A DNA stretch of 64,000 nucleotides from Janthinobacterium sp. 1_2014MBL_MicDiv. GTDB taxonomy: Bacteria; Pseudomonadota; Gammaproteobacteria; Burkholderiales; Burkholderiaceae_D. Under the pieces are notes generated by a model. It ran no database searches and was not told the DNA's origin. It was given only the letters and a program-made list of their open reading frames with translations. The translations under genes were made by a program, and so were the position numbers. Shown here in pieces: positions 1-8,675 of this stretch (within the stretch, counting starts at the first letter, position 1; each line of letters starts with the position of its first letter). Location: contig NZ_CP011319.1 of assembly GCF_001865675.1 (NCBI RefSeq), positions 3,782,001-3,846,000 of the forward strand, read 5' to 3'.

Positions 1-121
1 CTTTCCATTGCTTTCCATCACGCGCACGGCCGCCCACGCTCTGCCGGTAATGGCAAAGTCATCAGAAGTAGGTGGAGGGTGTAGCGGTACCTGTCAGGCC
101 GCGCTGCGGAGTGGAGTTGTT

Positions 122-190
122 ACCCTATTTCAACAGTGTAAAGAAAAAGTAAATATAAGTATAATGAATGATTCTAAACATATATAAGAG
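122..190 (+). promoter_or_regulatory. AT-rich promoter region upstream of the ArgP-like gene
   Basis: A strongly AT-rich stretch precedes the regulator and contains TATAAT at 160-165. No convincing -35 element is visible. LysR regulators usually share such a region with a divergent target gene, and any such gene would lie left of the window. Bases 1-121 show no supportable gene. Confidence 0.35.
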
Positions 191-196
191 AAACTT

Positions 197-1087
197 ATGC
201 GCGTCGTCGACTACCGTGGATTGGCCGCCCTCGACGCCGTGATCGGCCTGGGCAGCTTTGAAAAGGCCGCGCATGCGCTGGCAATCAGCCAGCCGGCCGT
301 GTCGCAGCGCATCCGCACGCTGGAAAACCTGGAAGGCACCTTGCTGATCATCCGCAGCCACCCGCCCGCGCCGACGGAAGCGGGCCAGCGCCTGATCGCC
401 CATTACCGCCAAGTCAAGCTGCTGGAAGCGGCGCTCGACGCCCAGCCCGGCCCCACCACGCAGCTGCCGGCGCTGGCCATCGCCGTCAATGCCGACAGCG
501 CCGCCACCTGGATACCGGAAGCGCTGGGGCCGCTGCTGACGCCGCCATCGTGCCTGCTCGACATCCGCCTCGATGACCAGGACCACACGCTGAGCCAGTT
601 GCGCGAAGGCCGCGTCTTTGCCTGCGTCACCAGCGCCACCGACCTCGTGGCCGGCACCACGGCCACGCCGCTGGGCGGCATGCGCTACCTGTGCGTGGCT
701 TCGCCCGCATTTGCGCAGCAATGGTTTCCCCATGGATTTACGGTCGACGCCGTCAGCCAGGCGCCCGCCATCACGTTCGGCAGCAAGGATGCGCTGCACG
801 AACGCTACCTGCAGCACCGCCTTGGCTACACGGGCCGCTATCCGCACCATGTGCTCGGCTCGGCGCGCGACTTCGTGCGCTTCATCGAAGCGGGTTATGC
901 CTATGGCATGGTGCCCCTGCTGCAGGCGGAAACGGCGCTGGCCGCCGGCAGGCTGATCGACGTGGCGGCAGGCCAGGCGCTCGACGTGCCGCTGATCTGG
1001 CATGCGTGGGATATCCAGACGCCGCTCACGCGCACGCTGTCGGACGCCGTCATCGCCACGGCCCGCAAGTGGCTGCTGCAAGACTGA
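197..1087 (+). CDS. argP: LysR-family regulator, ArgP/LysG type
   Basis: This 296-residue protein has the size and layout of ArgP (IciA)/LysG regulators. An N-terminal winged helix-turn-helix (about residues 5-62, containing ISQPAVSQRIRTLE) is followed by an effector-binding domain. Family members control export of basic amino acids through LysE/ArgO, sensing arginine or lysine. The opening (DYRGLAALDAVI) and the recognition helix are typical of this subfamily rather than of LysR proteins in general. No LysE gene is visible; a divergent one could lie left of the window. The ATG follows GAGAAACTT, a weak ribosome binding site. The family call is firm; the effector and targets are inferred. Confidence 0.8.
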   Translation: MRVVDYRGLAALDAVIGLGSFEKAAHALAISQPAVSQRIRTLENLEGTLLIIRSHPPAPTEAGQRLIAHYRQVKLLEAALDAQPGPTTQLPALAIAVNADSAATWIPEALGPLLTPPSCLLDIRLDDQDHTLSQLREGRVFACVTSATDLVAGTTATPLGGMRYLCVASPAFAQQWFPHGFTVDAVSQAPAITFGSKDALHERYLQHRLGYTGRYPHHVLGSARDFVRFIEAGYAYGMVPLLQAETALAAGRLIDVAAGQALDVPLIWHAWDIQTPLTRTLSDAVIATARKWLLQD

Positions 1088-1194
1088 ATGTTATCTCCTG
1101 ATTAATTATCTATGCCACTTTGCAACAATTGCGTGCATGCCACGCCCTGCTTGGCCTACACTGCAAGCATAATGCATAAAAACAAGGGGCAAGC

Positions 1195-2202
1195 ATGACG
1201 ATCCTGCGCACTACCCTGCTCGGCTTGCTGGCTGCAATTCCGCTGGCTGCCGGCCTGATTGCCTGCTCACCCTTGACAGCCATCAATGCCCTGTCGTCCG
1301 GCAGCGCCTCGCAAGTCACGCGCGGCCTGGCGTACGGCCCCCTGCCGCGGCAAAAACTCGACGTGTATGCGCCCAAAAACGCTGCCGGCCCCGTGCCCGT
1401 GGTGGTCTTTTTTTATGGCGGCAACTGGACTTCGGGCGAGCGCGCCGACTATGCCTTTGTCGGCCATGCGCTGGCCTCGCGCGGCTACCTGGCCGTGATC
1501 GCCGACTACCGCCTGTATCCAGACGTACACTACGCTGACATCCTGCAGGACGCGGCCCGCGCCGTGGCCTGGGCCGCGATGGAATCGAGCCGCCATGGCG
1601 GCGACCCGACGCGGCTGTTCGTCATGGGGCATAGCGCTGGCGCCTACAATGCGGCCATGGTGGCGCTCGACGCCAGCCTGCTGGCCCGTCACGGCATGCG
1701 CCCGCAAGACTTGCGCGGCTGGATAGGCCTGGCCGGTCCCTACGACTTCCTGCCGATCGAAAACCCCACCGCCCGCCCCGTGTTCTTTTACCCGGACACG
1801 CCCGTGTCTTCGCAACCGATCCACCATGTAACAAGGGCGGCACCACCGGCCCTGCTGATCGCGCCGGCACCGGGCCACGACAAACTGGTCAATCCGCAGC
1901 GCAACACGGGCGGCCTGGCCGGCGCCTTGCGCGCCCTGCACCGGCCCGTCACGGAACGCTATTTCGACAGGGTCAGCCACGCCTCGCTGGTGGCGACCCT
2001 GGCCGGCCCCTTGCGCGGCCTGGCGCCCACGCTCGACGATATCAGCGCCTTCATCGATGCCCACGGCAAGGCGGACACGGCGGATTCGACGGATACGCCG
2101 CCAATCCCGGCCACGCGCGCTTCCACTCCGGTGCCGGCAAACGCCGTCACGCGGGCCGCCGCAACGCAACTGGCCCCCGACGACAAAACGCCCGCCCCCT
2201 GA
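1195..2202 (+). CDS. alpha/beta-hydrolase esterase, predicted lipoprotein
   Basis: The 335-residue protein starts with a lipoprotein signal: a hydrophobic stretch ending in the lipobox-like LIAC near residue 24. The mature protein should therefore be lipid-anchored in the envelope. The body is a carboxylesterase-like alpha/beta hydrolase with an oxyanion-hole segment (FFYGGNW), the nucleophile elbow GHSAG, and downstream candidate Asp (GHDKLVN) and His (VSHASL) residues for the triad. The last 50 residues are rich in Ala, Thr and Pro and look disordered. The substrate is unknown. The gene is convergent with the phasin gene, and a hairpin overlaps its stop codon. Confidence 0.75.
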   Translation: MTILRTTLLGLLAAIPLAAGLIACSPLTAINALSSGSASQVTRGLAYGPLPRQKLDVYAPKNAAGPVPVVVFFYGGNWTSGERADYAFVGHALASRGYLAVIADYRLYPDVHYADILQDAARAVAWAAMESSRHGGDPTRLFVMGHSAGAYNAAMVALDASLLARHGMRPQDLRGWIGLAGPYDFLPIENPTARPVFFYPDTPVSSQPIHHVTRAAPPALLIAPAPGHDKLVNPQRNTGGLAGALRALHRPVTERYFDRVSHASLVATLAGPLRGLAPTLDDISAFIDAHGKADTADSTDTPPIPATRASTPVPANAVTRAAATQLAPDDKTPAP

Positions 2203-2212
2203 GGGACGGGCG
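2189..2212 (+). terminator. hairpin at the end of the esterase gene
   Basis: Arms CGCCCGCCCC and GGGACGGGCG pair with one mismatch around a four-base loop that includes part of the stop codon. There is no T-tract, so intrinsic termination is uncertain. Confidence 0.35.
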
Positions 2213-2312
2213 CTGCACCAGTCAAGCAAGCCCGACACTGCTGAACGGCTCTTGCCGGCGCCGCCAAGGCTCGGCCCTTGGCGGCACGGCCAGGCCGCCG
2301 GCAGCGGCCCGC

Positions 2313-2942
2313 TTACTCTTTACGGCTGGCGCTGCTGGTGCTTTTGCTTTGCGCGCTGCTGGCTTGCGCCGCGCCGCTTTCGCTGCCGGCCGACTGCTGG
2401 CTGCCCTGGTGGCTGGCGCTTTGCAGGCTCTGGCCGTCGCGGCTTTGCGCACCGCGCTGCTGGTCACGGTTGGCGCCGTTCTGGTGGTAAGCCTGGAACG
2501 GCTCGGCGATGCGCTGCATGGCTTCCTGCTGCTTGCGCACGTTTTTCTCCGTTTCTTCCGATGCCGTGCGGGCCACTTCCTCGGCCAGCGCCTTGGCCGT
2601 GCGGCTCGTTTCAGTCACATGCTGCTCGGCCACGTTGGCCAGTTCGACCTGCGTATCGGCGGCCAGGCGCGACACTTGCTGCTGGTATTTGCGCAGTTGC
2701 TCGGCGGCAGGCTGGCCCGATGCGGCGGCGACCTGAAACACATCTTCCACGCGCTCGACCGTCAGCAAGTTCTGGCTGGTGATCGTGCTCTCTTCCAACA
2801 AGCCTTGTGCCAGTTGCATGTTCAAATCATTAAATTGCTGTGCCGACTGGAACAGCGACTTCGACAGGCCATTAAAGAACGCCAGTTGGGCTTCCAGGTG
2901 GTTTTTGGCGGCAGGAGTAACACTACGGGAATATGGATACAT
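2313..2942 (-). CDS. phasin family protein
   Basis: This 209-residue protein matches the phasin (PHA granule-associated protein) pattern. An amphipathic helical domain (about residues 12-150) without transmembrane segments carries the characteristic opening LEAQLAFFNGLSKSLFQSAQQFNDLNMQ-like heptads. A low-complexity tail rich in Gln, Ser and Ala (about 155-209) follows and may mediate oligomerisation. Phasins coat polyhydroxyalkanoate granules and limit their size. No PHA synthase gene lies nearby, so the gene appears to stand alone. An FNR-like box lies about 175 bp upstream. The family call is good; the granule role is inferred from the family. Confidence 0.8.
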   Translation of the reverse strand: MYPYSRSVTPAAKNHLEAQLAFFNGLSKSLFQSAQQFNDLNMQLAQGLLEESTITSQNLLTVERVEDVFQVAAASGQPAAEQLRKYQQQVSRLAADTQVELANVAEQHVTETSRTAKALAEEVARTASEETEKNVRKQQEAMQRIAEPFQAYHQNGANRDQQRGAQSRDGQSLQSASHQGSQQSAGSESGAAQASSAQSKSTSSASRKE

Positions 2943-3115
2943 GGAGTTTCCTCATTAAATGACGGTTGGGATGAACTGCTTGTGTGACGGCCCGGCCATG
3001 CAAGCTGCAAGGAGAATGACCAAGCTGTGCCACGAGACGCGAAAAACATATCCGGTTGGCGGGAAGATGCTTTACAACGCGAGTCCCAAGGCTACGTGAG
3101 CACCGCCGGCGAGGC

Positions 3116-3129
3116 ATGATCTGGATCAA
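3116..3129. promoter_or_regulatory. FNR-like box upstream of the phasin gene
   Basis: ATGATCTGGATCAA matches the FNR/Anr consensus TTGAT-N4-ATCAA at 9 of 10 defined positions. It sits in the 271-bp gap 2943-3213, which holds no gene. The nearest downstream gene on the minus strand is the phasin, suggesting oxygen-responsive control of PHA storage. Confidence 0.5.
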
Positions 3130-3213
3130 AGGTGCGCTAGGCTGCGCAGAAAGTTTTGGCTGGACGGCTCACTCTTGCCGAGCGTCAGTGTCAGGATGGA
3201 AAATATATGCCAG

Positions 3214-3555
3214 TCAGTATCCATACCGCAGGCCGGCGCCCGGCACGACGGGCGCATAGCCATGGTTGCGCAGCGAGGCCTCGAGCCAGCGGTTGCCATA
3301 CCAGCCGCGCGCCAGCAGATAACTGAGTTCCGCGCTCATCATCAGCAGCATCAGCGGCCCGATGCGCAACTGCGTGGCGTACTGGCTGCCGAACCACAGG
3401 CACAGCTCCATGGCCAGCATGGGCAGCAACAGCCACCAGCGGCGCTTGGCCACGGCCCACAGGGGACCGAAGAAAAACGCGGGCCAGGAAAAGCCGTCGC
3501 TCACGTACGCGTAGCGACCGCCAGCGTCGGCATACAGGGTGGCGCCCGGTTTCAT
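3214..3555 (-). CDS. DUF2628 family small membrane protein
   Basis: This 113-residue protein fits the DUF2628 family: a short hydrophilic N-terminus with Tyr and Asp residues, then FFFGPLWAVAKRRWW at the entry to the membrane. About two or three transmembrane segments span residues 23-85, and the C-terminus is polar. The function of the family is unknown. It begins 27 bp after the VOC gene and is probably the last gene of the minus-strand group starting with the creatininase gene. Confidence 0.6.
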   Translation of the reverse strand: MKPGATLYADAGGRYAYVSDGFSWPAFFFGPLWAVAKRRWWLLLPMLAMELCLWFGSQYATQLRIGPLMLLMMSAELSYLLARGWYGNRWLEASLRNHGYAPVVPGAGLRYGY

Positions 3556-3582
3556 GCGGTACTCTTCAGATGAGGGGCGATA

Positions 3583-3954
3583 TCAATCCTCGGGGGCATG
3601 GCAGACGGCTTCGATATTGTGGCCGTCCGGGCCCAGCACGAAGGCGCCGTAGTAATTCGGGTGATAGATGGCGCGGATGCCTGGCGCACCGTTATCCTTG
3701 CCGCCAGCGGCCAGCGCGGCCGCGTAAAAGGCGCGCACCTGGGCCCGGTTCTCCGCAGTAAAGGCGATATGCATGCCGGCATGCGGCGCGCCGCCCGCAC
3801 CGAACCAGAAATCCGGCTTGCCGTCCTTGCCCAGGCCAACCCAGCCCTGCACTTCCAGCACCACCGAAACACCCAGGGGCGCCAGGGCCGCTGAAAAGAA
3901 GGCCTTGCTGGCCGCCGTATCGCTGACGTTTAAACCGATGTGATCAATAATCAT
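3583..3954 (-). CDS. VOC (glyoxalase/dioxygenase fold) family protein
   Basis: The 123-residue protein is a single vicinal-oxygen-chelate domain. It opens with IDHIGLNVSD, the first beta-alpha module with a metal-ligand His, and ends with GPDGHNIEAVCHAPED, the strand carrying a conserved Glu. Such proteins are lactoylglutathione lyase-like or act in resistance, and the substrate cannot be read from the sequence. The gene is 73 bp downstream of the PPOX gene on the same strand. Confidence 0.75.
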   Translation of the reverse strand: MIIDHIGLNVSDTAASKAFFSAALAPLGVSVVLEVQGWVGLGKDGKPDFWFGAGGAPHAGMHIAFTAENRAQVRAFYAAALAAGGKDNGAPGIRAIYHPNYYGAFVLGPDGHNIEAVCHAPED

Positions 3955-4027
3955 GGTGACCTGTCATGGATGTTAAAAAAACAGGATCGTAGTATGCGCC
4001 AGCGCCGCGCCCTTGCCAAGCCCCCCG

Positions 4028-4633
4028 CTACAGGTCCGGCGCATAGCGGGCGGCCATCTGTTCCTGCGTTTCCACCGGGCCAGTGCCGCCCGTCTGCTCC
4101 TGGATCATCTGGCCCATCGTCGGCAAGACGCTGCGTTCGACCTGGGCCGCGCCATCCCACAGGCGCGAACGCATGAGGGCCTTGGCGCAATGCAAGTAGG
4201 CTTCCGCCACGCGCAGGCGCATGACCAGGCGCGGCGGGTTGCGCTCGCCGGCAAAGTGCGCCAGCAGCGCGGCATCGTCGCTGAGGCTGGCCTCGCCATT
4301 CACGCGCAGGGTTTCATCGACGCCGGGAATCAGGAACAGCAGCCCCGCCCTGCCCGACTCGGCGATGTTGCTGAAGCTGTCGAGCCGGTTATTGCCTTTG
4401 GCATCGGGCAGCAGCAGGGTATGGCGATCGAGCACCTGCACGAAACCGGGCGCGCCGCCGCGCGGCGAAGCGTCCAGCTGCCCCGTGGCCGCGCCCGTCG
4501 CCAGCACGACGAACGGCGACAGGCCGATGAATGCCACGCAATGCGGGTCGAGATGGTCGAGCTGCTTGCTCAGCGCCCGCCCCTGCGCGGGCGGATAATG
4601 CGCGCGCAGTTGCTCCACGGAATCGATGCGCAT
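4028..4633 (-). CDS. pyridoxamine 5'-phosphate oxidase-like FMN protein
   Basis: This 201-residue protein matches the PPOX-class probable FMN-dependent enzymes (MSMEG_1061/DR_2398-like). It has the split-barrel features ATGAATGQLDASPRGG, DRHTLLLPDAKGNNRLDS and the segment GRAGLLFLIPG expected to contact FMN phosphate. Homologues are predicted oxidoreductases of unknown substrate. The gene lies 10 bp downstream of the beta-propeller gene, so the two are almost certainly cotranscribed. Confidence 0.75.
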   Translation of the reverse strand: MRIDSVEQLRAHYPPAQGRALSKQLDHLDPHCVAFIGLSPFVVLATGAATGQLDASPRGGAPGFVQVLDRHTLLLPDAKGNNRLDSFSNIAESGRAGLLFLIPGVDETLRVNGEASLSDDAALLAHFAGERNPPRLVMRLRVAEAYLHCAKALMRSRLWDGAAQVERSVLPTMGQMIQEQTGGTGPVETQEQMAARYAPDL

Positions 4634-4643
4634 GCGGCAGCGA

Positions 4644-5915
4644 CTAGCGCAGGTTGCCCGTATGACCGAGCGAATAGCGGCCCGGCTGCGGCCACACGGT
4701 CAGGCCGTGCGGCTCCTGCCCCACTTTCACTTTCGCCACGTCGCCATTGCCCGTATCGATGCGGTAAACCACATCGTCGAAACGGCCCGACAGCCACAGA
4801 TACTTGCCATCGGCGCTCACGTTACCCATGTCGGGACTGCCGCCGCCGGGAATCGGCCAGTTCGACACGACTTTTTCCGTGGCGAAATCGATCACGCTGA
4901 CGCTGCCCTTGCCCTTCGGCTTGCCATGGATGCGGTGCGTGCCGCGGTTGGCCACGTATAACTTTTTACCGTCACGGCTGGGATACAGGCCATGCGCGCC
5001 CACGCCCGTCTGGATGAAGCCGATTTCCTTCAGGGTGGCGCCATCGACGATGTGCACGCCGTCGGCGTCCATGTCGGCGATATAGAATTTCTTGCCGTCC
5101 GGCGAGATGCGTATGTCTTGCGGCATGCCCTTCTTGACGCTGCAGATCTCGTTCGCCGGGCCGCCCACGGGGCCGGATTCGGCAAAGCGCTTGGCCGGCA
5201 TCTGCAATTTCAGGTAGCCGTCGACCTTGCGCCCCACCAGGTCGATCTTGGCGATGGTGCCGTCGAACTCGCAGGTGAACATGGCGTAGCGGCCGTCGTT
5301 CGAGAAGTCGGCATGGTTGATGCCGCCGCACTGGGGCGTGTCGATCGAATACTGCACGGCCATGGTCTTTGGATCGCGGAAATCGAGGCGGTGGCGCGCC
5401 TCGGCCACGACGATGGCCGACTTGCCGTCCGGCGTGTAGTACATATTATACGGATCGTCCACGGGCACTTCCTTGCCCGGCTTGCCCGTCAGCGGGTCGA
5501 TCGGCGTCAGGCTGCCCTTGTCCGTGCGCTCGGCGTTATTCGCCACCCACAGCGTGCGCAAGTCCCACGACGGCACGACGTGCTGCGGGCCGCTGCCGAC
5601 CTTGAACTTGTCGACCACTTTCAGGGTCTCCTGGTCGATCACGTAGACATCGTTCGAGCGCAGGTTGGGCACGTAGACACGGCGCAAATGATCCTTGACG
5701 ACGGGATTCATATTGCTGCTGGCAATGCTGCCATACACGTTTTTCGGGTCGACCAGCGGCGGCATGCCCGGCAGCGGCGAATACGCGGCGGCGGGGGCGA
5801 CTGCCGCCGGGGCCGGCGTACTGGCGCCGGTGACCTGGCTGGCCACACCCAGGCCTGCCAGTGCGGCAGCCAGGGCGGACAGGGTAACAATGGTGCGTCG
5901 TTGAGATTTTTTCAT
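4644..5915 (-). CDS. exported YncE-like beta-propeller protein
   Basis: The 423-residue protein begins with a basic n-region (MKKSQRRT) and a hydrophobic core ending near residue 31, consistent with Sec export. The mature part consists of repeated YVTN-type blades, for example RRVYVPNLRSNDVYVID and KKFYIADMDADGVHIVD. It predicts a seven-bladed propeller acting as a binding scaffold in the periplasm or at the cell surface. It follows the creatininase gene by 56 bp. Propellers of this type are often linked with PQQ-dependent or metal-dependent periplasmic enzymes, but no PQQ genes are visible here. Confidence 0.75.
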   Translation of the reverse strand: MKKSQRRTIVTLSALAAALAGLGVASQVTGASTPAPAAVAPAAAYSPLPGMPPLVDPKNVYGSIASSNMNPVVKDHLRRVYVPNLRSNDVYVIDQETLKVVDKFKVGSGPQHVVPSWDLRTLWVANNAERTDKGSLTPIDPLTGKPGKEVPVDDPYNMYYTPDGKSAIVVAEARHRLDFRDPKTMAVQYSIDTPQCGGINHADFSNDGRYAMFTCEFDGTIAKIDLVGRKVDGYLKLQMPAKRFAESGPVGGPANEICSVKKGMPQDIRISPDGKKFYIADMDADGVHIVDGATLKEIGFIQTGVGAHGLYPSRDGKKLYVANRGTHRIHGKPKGKGSVSVIDFATEKVVSNWPIPGGGSPDMGNVSADGKYLWLSGRFDDVVYRIDTGNGDVAKVKVGQEPHGLTVWPQPGRYSLGHTGNLR

Positions 5916-5971
5916 GTAAGTTCGCGTCTTTTCGTTGCAAAAGCCGGAAGTTCAACACTTCCAGCGGAAGA

Positions 5972-6874
5972 TTATTTATTGCGTTGCAGCAGTTGCCTGA
6001 TAGCCGCCACCGAGGTGTCCACCTGCAGCTTGACGCCAATCTGGCCCAGCTCTGCCGTAGCACGCGTGGCATCGCCGCGCACGCCATCGGCCACGCCCGG
6101 CTTCGGCCCATGGGCCATGGCCTCGCTGCGCACGAGCGACGGATCCGTCGCCAGCATCAGCGCCGCATCCGCCAGGCCCGCATGCAAGCCGATCTCGGCA
6201 CTGCTATGGCCGCGCTTTTGCAGCTCGGCAATGTAGGCCGTTTGCGTGATGTCATAGTAATCGAGCAAGGCGTAGGCGCGCGCCGCGTTGGCGCCGGCCG
6301 TCTTGCCCCAGGCACGGTTGAGCTTATTCGCCACGTTCTGCTCGTTCTTCTGGTAACCGCCGTGGTCGCCGAGGAAAATGATGTCGCGGAAACCATGCTG
6401 GCGCAGGCTGGCCGCCGCGCCTTCCAGCACGGCCTCGAAGGCGGCGGGCGGAATCGACAGCGTGCCGGCATGGCGCATGTGGCCGGCCGGCGGGGAAATC
6501 GCCCCTTCCGGCACGTAGGAAACGACGGGCGCGACGATGGTATTGCCGAGCTTTTGCGCGATCTGGCGCGCCAGCAGGCCGGCGCGCACATTGTGCTTGC
6601 CCAGGGCGATGTAGGGACCGCTCTGCTCGACGCCGCCTATCGGTATCAGCACGGTGGTGGCGCCATGGTCGATGCGGCTGCGCAATTCCGTGCTGGTCAG
6701 CTCTTCCAGCATGACCTTGTCGCCGGCAGGCGCGGCCGCCATGGCCGGCGTCGCGGCCAGCAAGCACGAAAACGTCAGGGCGAACAGGGAAACGAGGGGC
6801 TTGCGTGAAATGCGGAGCGTGGATGGCGCGCGGGGCGCAAGGGACACATTCGGCAAAGGGAACTGCAGAGTCAT
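5972..6874 (-). CDS. creatininase-family amidohydrolase with export signal
   Basis: The creatininase fold shows in IPIGGVEQSGPYIALGKHN (metal-binding Glu and His), in AGHMRHAGTLSIP, and in FLGDHGG. These supply the metal ligands typical of creatinine amidohydrolase and of the MftE-like peptidases. Unusually, the protein carries an N-terminal hydrophobic segment (about residues 28-45) ending in ATPAMA, pointing to export. An ATG at 6874 gives 300 residues; the frame is open to 6946, but that would add a long extension before the signal. The gene heads a minus-strand group with the beta-propeller, PPOX, VOC and DUF2628 genes. The substrate is unknown. Confidence 0.75.
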   Translation of the reverse strand: MTLQFPLPNVSLAPRAPSTLRISRKPLVSLFALTFSCLLAATPAMAAAPAGDKVMLEELTSTELRSRIDHGATTVLIPIGGVEQSGPYIALGKHNVRAGLLARQIAQKLGNTIVAPVVSYVPEGAISPPAGHMRHAGTLSIPPAAFEAVLEGAAASLRQHGFRDIIFLGDHGGYQKNEQNVANKLNRAWGKTAGANAARAYALLDYYDITQTAYIAELQKRGHSSAEIGLHAGLADAALMLATDPSLVRSEAMAHGPKPGVADGVRGDATRATAELGQIGVKLQVDTSVAAIRQLLQRNK

Positions 6875-6966
6875 AAGCCAACATCTTTCCAGGATCAAAG
6901 CGTGACGCCGTGCCCGGCCTTGCCAGGCAAGCTGGCTGCCACGCAAGAATTGTATTCCATCATGAC

Positions 6967-7042
6967 GGGAACGGCACGTTAATTTGACGCGCTGCTTTGC
7001 AAGGAATTGACGAAGAGCAGCTAACTATGACGTGCCGTCCCC
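6967..7042. repeat. inverted repeat upstream of the creatininase gene
   Basis: GGGAACGGCACGT and ACGTGCCGTCCCC pair with one mismatch across about 50 bp. The element lies in the 6875-7112 gap, which contains no gene. It may be a regulatory site pair or a hairpin at the end of the upstream SRPBCC gene. Confidence 0.4.
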
Positions 7043-7112
7043 CATCCACAGGGAAAAAGCCGCGCCTGAAAATGTGGCTATGCAGCAGTGCACGGCCATG
7101 CAAGATCAGGCG

Positions 7113-7541
7113 TCATGACTGGGCGTCGCGTTTCTCGGCGTAGGCTTTCAGCGAGCGCATGGTCTTGGGAAGTCCTTCCCTAACCTGCCTGGCAACCCCT
7201 GGCCCGAACAGAAAGGCAAGGGCTCCAGTGAACCACACGCGGTGAGCGACGAGCGATCCGCCATCCACCGTGGCCACCGTGTGCTCGAAGTGTATGCGGA
7301 ACAGGGGGATGTAGCCTTCGACAGTGAACGAACGGCCTGCGGAGCGCTCCGTGACCACCATCGGAATGCCCATCCCCTTGCTGGGAACGATGCGGCCACG
7401 CGTGCCGACGGCAAATGGCCCATTGAGCCGCGCTTGCTTTGTATCCGGATCCCACAGGTGCCATCGGTCGACCTCGCTCCAAACCTGATCGATGACCGTG
7501 GATGGCACGGCAATGTGGATGCTTTCTTCAATATGCGTCAA
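7113..7541 (-). CDS. SRPBCC (START-like) domain protein
   Basis: A 142-residue single-domain protein. It has the polyketide cyclase/START-like opening (SIHIAVPSTVIDQVWSEVDRWHLWDPD), a beta-rich centre and a long C-terminal helix (RQVREGLPKTMRSLKAYAEKR), the usual SRPBCC arrangement around a hydrophobic ligand pocket. The ligand is unknown. The gene appears monocistronic and is divergent from the uridine kinase gene. Confidence 0.7.
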   Translation of the reverse strand: MTHIEESIHIAVPSTVIDQVWSEVDRWHLWDPDTKQARLNGPFAVGTRGRIVPSKGMGIPMVVTERSAGRSFTVEGYIPLFRIHFEHTVATVDGGSLVAHRVWFTGALAFLFGPGVARQVREGLPKTMRSLKAYAEKRDAQS

Positions 7542-7871
7542 TTGGGGAATCTCCCTATCATTTTAATCAACGTTACGGGCCGCCGGGCCGGCACCGCGCA
7601 AGGCCTGGCTGCCTGGCTCCGGCTGCAGGGCTTGCATGCCGGCAGGCGATCCCTGACAATTATCAGTCCAACGATGGCATACCTGGCAATGCCGCTGCTT
7701 TTCCTTGCTCCGGCAGAAAATACGTGCCGCGATTACAGGATACACTGTTATTTTCTTGCCAGATCAATACAATTGCATTGTGCTGCCACGCTGGCCCTTA
7801 TCGCAGACAAGGCTGCATCAAGACTGCAGCCGGCCCCTGTCGGTCCGCCCGCGTTTCCGGTATCATTCGGC
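7542..7871. other. 330-bp intergenic region, no gene seen
   Basis: This gap separates two divergent genes and must hold both promoters. The uridine kinase frame stays open leftwards through it, but no family similarity or good ribosome binding site supports a longer protein. No clear operator or structured RNA was recognised. Confidence 0.5.
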
Positions 7872-8513
7872 ATGAATAATATTCCTTTCCAACCATTTAT
7901 CATTGGTGTCGCTGGCGGAAGCGGCAGTGGCAAATCTACAGTCTCCCAGCAGGTACTCGCGTCGTTTGGCGCCGACATGGTCTCGGTCGTGATGCAGGAC
8001 GACTACTATTGCGACCAGACCCATCTCAGCCCGGAAGTTCGCCGCCAGCAGAATTACGATCATCCGCAGGCCTTCGAGTGGCCATTGCTGGTGCAGCACA
8101 TCCAGGCCTTGCGCAACGGCGAAGCGATCGAGATGCCGGAGTACGACTTCACGCTGCACAACCGCTCCAGCAGGACCATTCCCGTCAAGCCCGCCCCCGT
8201 GATCGTGATCGAAGGCCTGTTTGCCTTGTATGACGAGGACTTGCGCGACATGATGTCGCTGAAGATCTTTGTCGACACCGCCTCCGACGTCCGCTTCATC
8301 CGCCGCATGCAAAGGGACATTACCGAACGCGGCCGCTCGGTGGAAAGCGTCATCGAGCAATATCTGGAAACAGTCCGCCCGATGCACAAGCAATTCATCG
8401 AGCCAACCAAGCGCAATGCCGATGTCATCTTGCCGCATGGCGCCAATGGCCCTGCGGTCGACATGATTACCGCCAAGGTGGCCAGCGTTATCGGCCAGTT
8501 GAAGCGCTCCTGA
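7872..8513 (+). CDS. udk: uridine kinase
   Basis: The 213-residue product has the length and motifs of bacterial uridine kinase: P-loop GVAGGSGSGKST (residues about 11-22), MQDDYYCD, EYDFTLHNRSSRT and VIVIEGLFALYDEDL. The enzyme phosphorylates uridine and cytidine to UMP and CMP in cytoplasmic pyrimidine salvage. The start at ATG 7872 gives the usual short N-terminus before the P-loop, so the upstream open frame is disregarded. A bidirectional terminator separates it from the convergent chemoreceptor gene. Confidence 0.9.
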   Translation: MNNIPFQPFIIGVAGGSGSGKSTVSQQVLASFGADMVSVVMQDDYYCDQTHLSPEVRRQQNYDHPQAFEWPLLVQHIQALRNGEAIEMPEYDFTLHNRSSRTIPVKPAPVIVIEGLFALYDEDLRDMMSLKIFVDTASDVRFIRRMQRDITERGRSVESVIEQYLETVRPMHKQFIEPTKRNADVILPHGANGPAVDMITAKVASVIGQLKRS

Positions 8514-8641
8514 CCTCATCCAACAGATGCCTGCCGCATGCCCGGCTGCCCGCTATCCGGCGCCGGACTTGGGCATTTGCCTGAAGACTCACTGAAGGCA
8601 ACGCTGGCAGCGCGCCCACATTTGACAGCACCACGGCAAAA

Positions 8642-8670
8642 GAAAAACCCCGGCATGCCGGGGTTTTTGC
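8642..8670. terminator. bidirectional intrinsic terminator
   Basis: The perfect palindrome CCCCGGCATGCCGGGG (8648-8663) is flanked by AAAAA on the left and TTTTT on the right. It can end transcripts from both udk and the convergent chemoreceptor gene. Confidence 0.9.
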
Positions 8671-8675
8671 CATGT

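Noticed and set aside
7242..7871. Upstream extension of the uridine kinase frame
   Set aside because: The added sequence runs antisense over the SRPBCC gene and lacks family similarity. ATG 7872 gives the normal protein length.
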